Notes under the pieces: generated by a model
Seen by the model: the letters and a program-made list of their open reading frames with translations, nothing else
Told to the model about the DNA's origin: nothing
The model's database searches: none
Shown here: piece by piece, positions 41,463-48,693 of the stretch
Position numbering within the stretch: the first letter of the stretch is position 1
How the letters are laid out: each line of letters begins with the position of its first letter
Assembly: GCA_041652155.1 (NCBI GenBank)
Contig: JBAZHV010000006.1
Coordinates: 1 to 53,751 of the forward strand
Direction: 5' to 3'
DNA from: CAIMDX01 sp041652155
GTDB taxonomy: Bacteria > Patescibacteriota > Minisyncoccia > Minisyncoccales > JAQTVQ01
Length of the DNA stretch: 53,751 bases
Made by a program: the position numbers and the translations under genes

Positions 41463-41511
41463 TTCTTTAGACCAATCAAAAAAATTTGGCGAAACAAAAA
41501 CCGCGTTTGAA

Positions 41512-41571
41512 AATGATCTGTACCCCAAAAAGTGGACACGAAAGTGTCCACTTTTTGGGGTACAGATCATT
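41512..41571. repeat. 28-bp perfect inverted repeat with GAAA loop
   Basis: Left arm 41512-41539 (AATGATCTGTACCCC..., ending GTGGACAC) and right arm 41544-41571 are exact complements around a GAAA loop. It lies between RNase J and the convergent glycine-rich gene, where it may act as a bidirectional terminator. The TGTACCCCAAAAAGTGGACA core is like IS3-family ends in character (recollection). Confidence 0.85.
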
Positions 41572-41609
41572 CTTTAAAAGCTGTTTTTTTGTTTTAATCT
41601 GATTTGATT

Positions 41610-43364
41610 TTAATACCAAATAACGGCTCCTCCGCTGCCGCCGGGTCCGCCGGCAGAACCTCCGGTACCGCCAGCTCCGCCGCCTCCGCCGAATACTCCC
41701 CCTGTACCGCCAGTGTATCCATTGCCCCCTCCGTATCCTCCGCCGCCGCGAGTATTCGAGCCTCCGCTGCCTCCAGCAGCGCTAGCAGAATAAGAACCGA
41801 CTCCTCCGCTGCCGCCTCCGCCGTTTTGGACCACGAAACCGCTCAAGCCTCCGGCAGAACCGCTCCCGCCGGCTCCGCCCTGATAATACCCGCCGGCTCC
41901 GCCGCCATAAGCATATATAGTATTACTCGCATAAGTAAGCGACGATTGGCCTCCGGCCGCCCAAGCAGATCCTCCGGAACCGGTAGTAACGGAGATATTT
42001 TGTCCGGGAGACACGGTCAAGAATCCAGTCACGACTCCGCCGGCTCCGCCGCCCGAACCGCTAGCTCCGTAATTGCCGGATCCTCCTCCTCCGCCGGCGC
42101 CGTAAAGTTCGACATAAACCTTTGCCACTCCTGCCGGAATGGTAAACGTCCCGGTGGCGGTAAGGACTTGCAAATGAGCAAAACCTCCGCTGGCCGATCC
42201 TCCCGTAATGTTGCTGGAACAAATACGCTGGCAGCTTCCGACAGTACTTTGGTGGAACTGGCCCGTCATGTAAGCCCCTGTTATTCCATTGGCCTCACAG
42301 CCCACCCCGTCATCAGTAAACCCGGAAGGACAAGAGTTAGGAGTACAAGAGCCCAAAGCCCCGCCTGAATCGATAGAATTCCAGGCGCAAGTAGGCTTCA
42401 TAGAAGTCTCCGCGCCCGGCCCGATCATATAACAAATACGCTGGCAGCTTCCGACAGTACTTTGGTGGAACTGGCCCGTCATGTAAGCCCCTGTTATTCC
42501 ATTGGCCTCACAACTGATGCCGGCATCAGTAAATCCCGACTGGCAGCTTGCGGGAATGCAAGAACCCAAGGCCCCGCCTGAATCGATAGAATTCCAGGCG
42601 CAGGTAGGTTCTTCGACGGCCATTCCGATCGTTCCGCCTCCTCCCCCGCTTCCGGCTCCACTTATCATACTATTCCACGTCGTCGAGTTCGCACAAGCCG
42701 TCCCGATGCAAAGCTGTCCCCCGTTGTTGATGACAACCTTGCCGTCGGAAGTGATGCGAAATTTCTCCGTGCTTGTGTCATGAAATGCGGGGTTGTTAAC
42801 GCCGGTGGTGCCGCTGCCGGTGAAAAATACCAAATCGGTGCTTTGGATAAGAGCATTGTTGTCCTGATAGACATTCTTGCGGATGGCGGCTATCTTGGCT
42901 CCTATCTGCAAAGGTTCGGTATCTCTCCATCCGGGGAAACCTATCTCGAATCTGCCGGTTTCTCCGTTCAATGGGATATTGGTAAAAATACTGTCCCCGA
43001 CAGTGCCGACGATAAGGCCTTTGTTCGAGATGTTAGTTCCGTTCCCGCCGATATTTAAAGAAGCGTACGGGACCGTTGTCCCTATCCCTACCGGCCCCGC
43101 CAAAACAGTCTGGCCGGAAGGATTGACGTGGTAGCTGTTGTTATCGAAGTCGATAAAAGAAGAGGCGGTCAGAGTGCCGGTCAGGGCCAGGTCTCCCGTT
43201 TTGGTTTGGGCAAAGCCTCCCGTGTTCAGCGGAGCGGCCACGGTTACGGGCATGGTGCCGACGGGTTCTGTCCAGGCCAGGGCGATGTAGCCGGCCGAGA
43301 GGGACAAGACTATGGCCGAGGAGATGACGGCTAAAGCGCGGGGCGATGGTTTGGGGAATGGCAT
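41610..43364 (-). CDS. Secreted glycine-rich surface protein with tandem Cys repeats
   Basis: A 584-residue exported protein. N-terminal signal region (1-30, with AVISSAIVLSLSAGYIALAW), followed by TEPVGTMPVTVAAPLN...FAQTKTGDLALTG, an N-terminal block found in CPR surface proteins (recollection). A tail-fibre-like region follows (SGQTVLAGPVGIGT), then two 71-residue Cys-rich repeats, each with CAWNSIDSGGALGSC, SGFTD and ITGAYMTGQFHQSTVGSCQR (six Cys each). The C-terminal third is glycine-rich (GAGGSGGG runs) and ends GGSGGAVIWY. It is likely a filament, adhesin or S-layer component. Terminator hairpin region at 41512-41571 is shared with RNase J. Confidence 0.85.
   Translation of the reverse strand: MPFPKPSPRALAVISSAIVLSLSAGYIALAWTEPVGTMPVTVAAPLNTGGFAQTKTGDLALTGTLTASSFIDFDNNSYHVNPSGQTVLAGPVGIGTTVPYASLNIGGNGTNISNKGLIVGTVGDSIFTNIPLNGETGRFEIGFPGWRDTEPLQIGAKIAAIRKNVYQDNNALIQSTDLVFFTGSGTTGVNNPAFHDTSTEKFRITSDGKVVINNGGQLCIGTACANSTTWNSMISGAGSGGGGGTIGMAVEEPTCAWNSIDSGGALGSCIPASCQSGFTDAGISCEANGITGAYMTGQFHQSTVGSCQRICYMIGPGAETSMKPTCAWNSIDSGGALGSCTPNSCPSGFTDDGVGCEANGITGAYMTGQFHQSTVGSCQRICSSNITGGSASGGFAHLQVLTATGTFTIPAGVAKVYVELYGAGGGGGSGNYGASGSGGGAGGVVTGFLTVSPGQNISVTTGSGGSAWAAGGQSSLTYASNTIYAYGGGAGGYYQGGAGGSGSAGGLSGFVVQNGGGGSGGVGSYSASAAGGSGGSNTRGGGGYGGGNGYTGGTGGVFGGGGGAGGTGGSAGGPGGSGGAVIWY
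42218..42616 (-). repeat. 213-bp tandem repeat within the surface-protein gene
   Basis: The AACAAATACG start recurs at 42218 and 42431, a period of 213 bases (71 codons). The first 75 bases of each copy, covering the ITGAYMTGQFHQ part, are identical. This looks like recent duplication or gene conversion. Confidence 0.75.
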
Positions 43365-43462
43365 AAAATTGTTTGGTCTAAAAATTGCGGATAATTATTC
43401 TTCTATATTGATTCTACCTTTCTCTCTCGTAAAAAAGAAGAGGAAGAAAAAAACATTTAAAT

Positions 43463-43492
43463 AAAATATCCTAGGCCGACCTGGGATATTTT
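43463..43492 (-). terminator. Terminator of the mutase gene
   Basis: AAAATATCCTAGG pairs with CCTGGGATATTTT (one T-G pair), just after the mutase stop. On the minus strand it is followed by a T-rich stretch (TTTAAATGTTTTTTT). Confidence 0.7.
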
Positions 43493-43497
43493 TGGCT

Positions 43498-45137
43498 TTA
43501 TAGGCCTAGCTGCTTGCGGGCTTGTTCGGAAATATGCAATCCTGTTTTTTCGAATATGGCGATCGCTTCCCGTTCGATAGCTTTCAAATTTTCTTCCGTA
43601 TCCCCTTCGAACCTGCATTTTATTATCGGGGTGGTGTTGGCGGCGCGCGCCAAAGCCCAGCCGTGTTCAAAATTTATGCGCGCTCCGTCGACGTCAATAA
43701 AATTATACTTGTTCTCTCTCAAATATTTTTGCAGGTCGGAGACAATCCCGAATTTCACTTCATCCGGAGTATCGACGAACAGTTCCGGACTGGCAAAATA
43801 ATGGGGCAGAGAATCGACATAGGCCGCGAAATCCGGCTGGGCGGCGGCGACTATTGCCAACTCAACGGAAGCGAACACCGCGTCATCGACCAGATAATAA
43901 TCCAAGGGGAAACCATAATGGAAAGTGACCTCTCCTCCGAAAACCGCTCCCAATTTTTTCACATTGTCCCTGATCGCGTTATGATGAGACACGGAGAAAT
44001 GAGTGGTCGCTCCCAATTTTTTCATATCATCGATAAAAGCTTTGGAAACTCTCATGCAATGAACGACCGGACCGATCTTTTTAGCTACCGCCTGGCGCGC
44101 GAGGATCAGCAAAGAATCATCTCCGTTGACCGAACGTCCGCGGTTGTCGATGATCGCAACGCGATCGCCGTCGGTGTCATAAGCGAATCCCATATCCGCT
44201 CCCGTTTCAATGACCTTTTTTTCCAAGTCTTTGCGGTTGGCTTCGACATAAGGATCGGGCAAATGATTCGGGAAAGTGCCGTCGAATTCCCCATAAATAG
44301 TTTGAACTTCACAGCCGAGCCTTTTGAACAAATGCTCCGGAAGATATCCGCAAGCGCCGTTTCCCGTGTCCAGGACTATCTTCAACGGACGAGGTATGCT
44401 GACTTTGGAAACGACATAATCTATATAGTCCTGTTCCGGATAGATTTTGGTAACCTTGCCTGAAACTTCTTTTCGCGGTTCGGGATTGGCGTCCAGCTCT
44501 TGAGCCAGGTCGCTCAACGCCTGCAAGCTCTCCCCCATCAATTCCTCGCTGGGGTCGTTGGCCGTCTTTCGGGCATGGTAGGTCAGCCCGTTATGATGCG
44601 ACGGATTGTGGGAGCCGCTGATCATCAGTCCTCCGTCATACTTGTAATGAAAAANNNNNNNNNNNNNNNNNNNNNNNNNNNNNNNNNNNNNNNNNNNNNN
44701 NNNNNNNNNNNNNNNNNNNNNNNNNNNNNNNNNNNNNNNNNNNNNNNNNNNNNNCTCTCCCCCATCAATTCCTCGCTGGGGTCGTTGGCCGTCTTTCGGG
44801 CATGGTAGGTCAGCCCGTTATGATGCGACGGATTGTGGGAGCCGCTGATCATCAGTCCTCCGTCATACTTGTAATGAAAAATGGAAAAATACCATAAAGG
44901 ATCAGGGGCTATGCCCAAGTCCATAACTTCCACCCCCTCCTCGGTCATAGCTTTTCTCGCGGCTTCGGCCAAAGCCGGAGAGCTCGGCCTGGGATCGAAA
45001 GCCAGCGCCACCTTTTTCATATGGGGATAAAGCCTGCAAAAAGCCTTCGTTGCGCAGTAAACCGCGTTCTCATTAAGATCGGTCGGATAAATTCCCCGGA
45101 TATCATAAGCTCTGAAAATACTTTGATTGATGCTCAT
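43498..45137 (-). CDS. manB: Phosphomannomutase/phosphoglucomutase (interrupted by assembly gap)
   Basis: Interconverts hexose 6- and 1-phosphates for sugar-nucleotide and glucan synthesis. The N-terminal part (MSINQSIFRAYDIRGIYPTD...) and the phosphoserine loop LMISGSHNPSHHNGL precede the gap, and the metal-binding YDTDGDRVAI and sugar-binding FDGTFPNHLPDP follow it. As written, the 44655-44754 N run breaks the frame. Removing the duplicate 127 bp with the 100 N (227 bases in total) restores one continuous frame of 470 residues, the normal length for ManB/PgcA. The start is the ATG at 45137. Confidence 0.93.
44528..44654. repeat. 127-bp overlap copy, left of assembly gap
   Basis: Identical to 44755-44881 (the same coding sequence of the mutase). 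A 127-bp exact overlap is what a k=127 assembly leaves between two contig ends. Confidence 0.9.
44655..44754. other. 100-N scaffold gap
   Basis: Exactly 100 undetermined bases between two exact copies of 127 bp. It is an artefact of scaffolding overlapping contigs; probably no sequence is missing. Confidence 0.95.
44755..44881. repeat. 127-bp overlap copy, right of assembly gap
   Basis: Second exact copy of the sequence at 44528-44654, on the other side of the gap. Confidence 0.9.
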
Positions 45138-45312
45138 ATTCAAAAACAATTTACAGCCAGGCCCGCGCTCGAACGCGAACCGAGAAGCTATAGATCCGTT
45201 AAGGTTGTTAATAGTCCAACCTCTGCGACAGCAAAGACCGGAGTGTTATTTTTGGCCGCGTTCGATCGCCGCCAAAGCCGCTGTCCCCGCGGCTCAATTT
45301 TTTATATATAAA

Positions 45313-45321
45313 ATTATATCA
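45313..45321 (-). promoter_or_regulatory. Extended -10 promoter of the mutase gene
   Basis: On the minus strand TGATATAAT (extended -10; TATAAT at 45313-45318). No good -35 is seen, and the leader would be about 170 bases. The rest of the 45138-45395 spacer holds nothing recognisable. Confidence 0.4.
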
Positions 45322-45395
45322 CAAAAAGCCTTTTAAGGCCCAAATCCACCCCTCAAAAAGCCTTATTTTAACTGGATCTTCAGCATTTTTTTTCC

Positions 45396-45424
45396 TTGAC
45401 CGATCAGACCCGGCCTGTTATAAT
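45396..45424 (+). promoter_or_regulatory. Promoter of rpsF-ssb-rpsR
   Basis: TTGACC (45396-45401) and TATAAT (45419-45424), 17 bases apart, with TG one base before the -10. The leader of about 125 bases contains the hairpin CCCTGCAAAA/TTTTGCGGGG (about 45438-45463), a candidate ribosomal-protein leader. Confidence 0.8.
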
Positions 45425-45558
45425 AATTTTACTTTAAACCCTGCAAAAAAGCCTATTTTGCGGGGTAAGGCTTAACTCAAAGTCTTACCGATTAAAGCAA
45501 ATAATATAAAAAATATACATAAAAATTCCTCTCGCTAAGGCGGCGGCGGATAGAAAAG

Positions 45559-46089
45559 ATGAAGTATTACGATCTTAATTTCATGATCTTGACCAGCCTC
45601 GACAAAGGCCAGTTAGATTCCACGGTTTCCTGGTTGGATTCCAAATTTAATGTCCAGCCCGAATCGCCTGACAGAAAAGTGCAAAGAAGAAAATTGGCTT
45701 ACCCGATCAGAAAAGAAGTCGAAGCCTGGCACTATCAATTAAAATTCGTTCCGGGAGCCGACATCAGCCCGAAATTTTTTGAAGAATTGCAGATGGAGCT
45801 GAAAACCAAAAAAGAAATTTTGAGGTTTCTTCTTTTGAAAAAAAGGGATGAACCGCCGGCAAAAGAAAGCAGACGAGCCAGAAAACCGGAGGGAGCGGCA
45901 GCAGCCGAATCCTCTGAAAATGATGAAGGCTCCGAAACAGTCGAAGTAAAAGAGTCCCCTGTCCCAGAGGCTGTTGAAACTGAAACTGTTGCCGAAGTTA
46001 AAAAAGAAACAGCCGCGGAAACAAAAAAAAGCAAAGTCCAGCTTCAGGAAATAGATCAAAAACTGGAAGAAATATTAAAAGAAGAATAA
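45559..46089 (+). CDS. rpsF: Ribosomal protein bS6
   Basis: Small-subunit protein that binds bS18 and 16S rRNA. The first 98 residues are the S6 domain: YYDLNFMILTSLDKGQLDS, WLDSKFNVQPESPDRKVQRRKLAYPIRKE, and YQLKFVPGADISPKFFEEL. Residues about 100-176 are a Glu/Ala/Lys-rich extension (EEAAETETV-like repeats, ending QEIDQKLEEILKEE), longer than in most bacteria. It starts the rpsF-ssb-rpsR operon. Confidence 0.95.
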   Translation: MKYYDLNFMILTSLDKGQLDSTVSWLDSKFNVQPESPDRKVQRRKLAYPIRKEVEAWHYQLKFVPGADISPKFFEELQMELKTKKEILRFLLLKKRDEPPAKESRRARKPEGAAAAESSENDEGSETVEVKESPVPEAVETETVAEVKKETAAETKKSKVQLQEIDQKLEEILKEE

Positions 46090-46186
46090 TCCTCGACTTA
46101 GAAATGCCGAAGCTATAATTAGCTTATAAGCTACCCTCCTTCGCTCTTTCGGAGCTCCGGCGGGCAAAGCAAGCTAAATATATGAA

Positions 46187-46280
46187 CCCCGTTAGAAGCC
46201 TTTAACAACGGGGACATAACCAAAAATTAAAGGCCTGTTAAAAATTAGTTGCATAACTATATAATAGCAGGCTTCTAACG
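46187..46280 (+). promoter_or_regulatory. Alternative hairpins ahead of ssb
   Basis: CCCCGTT (46187-46193) can pair with AACGGGG (46207-46213). The overlapping CGTTAGAAGCCT (46190-46201) can instead pair perfectly with AGGCTTCTAACG (46269-46280), which ends two bases before the ssb GTG. The two structures exclude one another; the long one would hide the start region. TTTAAC (46201-46206) and GTTAAA (46238-46243) give a further stem. Confidence 0.5.
46260..46265 (+). promoter_or_regulatory. Possible internal promoter of ssb (-10)
   Basis: TATAAT with weak -35 candidates (TGTTAA at 46236-46241, 18-base spacer). It lies between the arms of the long inverted repeat; the leader would be about 11 bases. 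Confidence 0.4.
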
Positions 46281-46282
46281 AG

Positions 46283-46777
46283 GTGAATCTAAATAAAGTA
46301 CTTCTTATCGGCAGAGTGGCTTCCGACCCTGAAATGAGGAGCACTGCTTCGGGACAAAGCGTTTGCTCTTTCAGGATAGCCACCAACAGGACCTGGAAAG
46401 ATGCTTCCGGCCAAAAAAGAGAAGAAGCGCAATTTCACAGCATTGTACTGTGGGGAAAACAGGCCGAAGTCGCCTCGCAATATATGACGAAAGGTTCTCT
46501 GGTTTATATAGAAGGAAGACTGCAGACCCGCACATGGGACAGCCAAAACGGAAAAAGATATATCACCGAGATCATAGGAGAAAAATTTGAATTTGGACCG
46601 AAGGCATCGGGAACAGGAAGCGCTCCGTCGGCAAGACCTGCCGCGAACGGCCCGAAAGAAGCAATTTCTTCCAAAAAACAACAGACAGAAGAAGAGGATA
46701 TCCCGGTCATAGAAGACGGCTCGTTCGATATGCCGGAGGGCAAAGACGAAATAGACGTTAAAGACATCCCCTTCTAA
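46283..46777 (+). CDS. ssb: Single-stranded DNA-binding protein
   Basis: Binds ssDNA in replication, repair and recombination. The 164-residue protein has an OB fold (VLLIGRVASDPEMRSTASGQ, SFRIATNRTW, FHSIVLWGKQAEVASQY, LVYIEGRLQTRTW) and a flexible Pro/Ser/Lys-rich linker. The acidic tip ends DVKDIPF, which matches the conserved DDDIPF protein-interaction tail. The start is GTG, with the AACGAGG just upstream partly serving as ribosome-binding site. Confidence 0.97.
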   Translation: MNLNKVLLIGRVASDPEMRSTASGQSVCSFRIATNRTWKDASGQKREEAQFHSIVLWGKQAEVASQYMTKGSLVYIEGRLQTRTWDSQNGKRYITEIIGEKFEFGPKASGTGSAPSARPAANGPKEAISSKKQQTEEEDIPVIEDGSFDMPEGKDEIDVKDIPF

Positions 46778-46820
46778 GCGCATTCAATAATACGATCTAA
46801 CAAAATTATAACAAGACCAT

Positions 46821-47027
46821 ATGATTTGCTACTTTTGCAAAAAGAACGTTACTAAAATAGATTTCAAGGACGTGGACACTCTCAAACTGTTCCTGTCCCC
46901 TTCCGCCAAGATCAAAGGAGCCGAAAAAACAGGACTTTGCGCCAAACACCAAAGAGAATTGGCCAGAGCCATCAAGAGAGCCAGAGTATTGGGCATCCTG
47001 CCTTTCACTTCCAAGCACGCCCTTTAG
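46821..47027 (+). CDS. rpsR: Ribosomal protein bS18
   Basis: Partner of bS6 in the small subunit. The 68-residue protein opens with CYFCKKN, a zinc-binding-type Cys pair (the third Cys in GLCAKHQ), and carries the S18 pattern LKLFLSPSAKIKGAEKTG, then QRELARAIKRARVLGILPFT. Last gene of the operon; no rplI follows, and a terminator lies 16 bases later. Confidence 0.96.
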   Translation: MICYFCKKNVTKIDFKDVDTLKLFLSPSAKIKGAEKTGLCAKHQRELARAIKRARVLGILPFTSKHAL

Positions 47028-47043
47028 CAACGGTTGTACCTTA

Positions 47044-47077
47044 ATCAAAAAATCGCTTTTAAAAGCGATTTTTTGAT
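47044..47077. terminator. 34-bp palindromic terminator after rpsR
   Basis: ATCAAAAAATCGCTTTT joined to AAAAGCGATTTTTTGAT, a perfect palindrome with T-runs in both directions. It overlaps the end of the pseudogene on the other strand. Confidence 0.85.
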
Positions 47078-47316
47078 ATAAAAATAAATCAAGCAAGCAA
47101 GCGTTATGGCCGGCAACAAATAATTGACGATATCCCGTTGGATAGCCAAGGCTCCGGCTTTGGTCTGGGCGGCGGTGCCGGCATTCAACGGAGCGGACAG
47201 GCATAGCACCGGTCGGTTCTATCCAGGCCAGGGCGATTGCAGCCGGCCGAGAGGGACAGAACCAAGACCGAGGCGAAGATGGCTAGAATCCTAAGCGAAA
47301 ACTTGAGAAATGACAT
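47045..47316 (-). pseudogene. Frameshifted paralogue of the surface-protein N-terminus
   Basis: The ATG at 47316 opens MSFLKFSLRILAIFASVLVLSLSAG, close to the signal peptide of the 584-residue surface protein (MPFPKPSPRALAVISSAIVL...). The frame then breaks: with one shift the sequence reads AIALAWIEPTGAMPV, and with another it reads PLNAGTAAQTKAGALAI, followed by a membrane segment IVNYLLPAITLACLIYFY. The homology reaches the QTKAG block, and then the gene ends. It is either a decayed copy or a small two-helix protein with sequencing errors. Confidence 0.65.
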
Positions 47317-47433
47317 ATTATGAACCAACTTAAAAATTATGGATCGGCGGGCTCTCAACCTGCAAAAAAACAAAGGGGGTGCGGATAATTTTTAGCTTAT
47401 CCGCCCGATCGCCTAAAAACTGCCGGGACAATA

Positions 47434-47471
47434 AAAAACGCCCCGACAGCGGCAGCTGTCGGGGCGTTTTT
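47434..47471. terminator. Terminator of recA
   Basis: AAAAACGCCCCGACAGC pairs perfectly with GCTGTCGGGGCGTTTTT around a GGCA loop, 12 bases past the recA stop; it ends in TTTTTTATT on the minus strand. Confidence 0.9.
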
Positions 47472-47483
47472 ACATAGGCTGTT

Positions 47484-48575
47484 TTATTTCTCCAAGGGAT
47501 TTTCGTCTTTCTCCTCCTCTCCCCCTCCGAGTTCTACGGGAGGATTGTCTTTTGCCTTTATTTCATTCTCTATTTCCCCCGCCAAAGCAATATCTTCTTT
47601 CAAAAAATTCTTTGTCGCCTCCAATCCCACGCCGTCTCCTATCTTCCGGCCTTTATATTCGAAATGGTTGCCGACTTTTTTAATAATGCTGTTCTTCACT
47701 CCAAGGCTGATCAGCTCGGCCGATTTGGAAATTCCTTCGTTATAATAAATATCATACTCCGCCGTCCTGAAAGGAGCGGCCACTTTGTTTTTCACTATCT
47801 TGGCCTTGATGCGGTTGCCGATGATCTCTTCCGCGTGTTTGATTTGAGCTATTCTTCTCAATTCGATCCTTACCGAAGCGTAAAATTTCAAAGCCAAGCC
47901 GCCGGGGGTCGTTTCCGGGTTGCCCCACATAACTCCTATTTTCATTCTGGTCTGGTTGATGAAAATAAGGACCGTTTTTGTTTTCGCGACAATGCTGGAA
48001 AGTTTGCGCAATGCTTGGCTCATCAATCTGGCTTGAAGGCCTATCTGCATATCTCCGACCTCTCCGGCGATCTCGGCTTTCGGCGTTAGCGCCGCCACGG
48101 AATCAACCACGATCACATCCACTCCTCCAGAACGAACCAGGCTTTCAACGATCTGCAAGGCCTGTTCTCCCGAATCGGGCTGGGATATCAAAAGTTCATC
48201 GACATTAACCCCAATCCTTCTGGCATAGTCCGGATCCAAGGCGTACTCGGCGTCAACAAAAGCGCAGATGCCTCCCCTCTTTTGCGCCTCCGACAAAACG
48301 TGCAAAGCCAATGTGGTCTTTCCCGTGCTTTCTCCTCCATATATTTCAACCACCCTGCCTCTGGGCAAGCCTCTTACGCCCAATGCCAAGTCAAGAGATA
48401 TGGAGCCGGACGGAATAGCGTCTATATCCGTCTTTTGAACCTCCTTTAATTTCATTATGGCTCCCTCTCCGAATTTTTCTTTAATCTCGGAGATTATTTC
48501 CTCAAGATTCCCGCCGACGATCTCTTCGGTCTTGGCCGGAGTTTGGCTGACTTTTTTCTTTTTGGCTTTATACAT
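47484..48575 (-). CDS. recA: Recombinase RecA
   Basis: Strand exchange and SOS co-protease. The 363-residue protein has an N-terminal helix segment, ALGVRGLPRGRVVEIYGGEST with Walker A GGESTGKTT, a catalytic Glu region (FVDAEYALDP), the Walker B VDVIVVDSVAALTPKAEI (in part: VIVVDSVAAL), loop L2 (FINQTRMKIGVMWGNPETTPGG in part: GVMWGNPETTPGG) and an acidic C-terminal tail. Last gene of the rpoC-ftsK-recA direction. No LexA box is recognised upstream in 48576-48693. Confidence 0.98.
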   Translation of the reverse strand: MYKAKKKKVSQTPAKTEEIVGGNLEEIISEIKEKFGEGAIMKLKEVQKTDIDAIPSGSISLDLALGVRGLPRGRVVEIYGGESTGKTTLALHVLSEAQKRGGICAFVDAEYALDPDYARRIGVNVDELLISQPDSGEQALQIVESLVRSGGVDVIVVDSVAALTPKAEIAGEVGDMQIGLQARLMSQALRKLSSIVAKTKTVLIFINQTRMKIGVMWGNPETTPGGLALKFYASVRIELRRIAQIKHAEEIIGNRIKAKIVKNKVAAPFRTAEYDIYYNEGISKSAELISLGVKNSIIKKVGNHFEYKGRKIGDGVGLEATKNFLKEDIALAGEIENEIKAKDNPPVELGGGEEEKDENPLEK

Positions 48576-48693
48576 TTGTTGAAAACTTTTTTAAAAGACC
48601 GAGGGGCGCAAACCAACCTTGGACGATCTGCGGATCTCGATCTTAAATTATTAAATTAAAAATTTAATTGAAATTTCAATTTGATACGGAAGC

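Noticed and set aside
41604..42368. Plus-strand Ser/Ala-rich open frame of 254 codons
   Set aside because: It is the reverse of the glycine-rich coding sequence of the surface protein, which has a signal peptide and tandem repeats.
44106..44312. Short minus-strand frame inside the mutase gene
   Set aside because: Out of frame with the conserved mutase motifs; shadow only.
44625..45149. Second separate mutase-like gene after the N gap
   Set aside because: Same gene; the split and the 127-bp duplication come from the assembly gap.
46190..46280. Invertible promoter switch for ssb
   Set aside because: ssb is essential and no recombinase gene is nearby; kept only as a remark, with an RNA structure the more likely reading.
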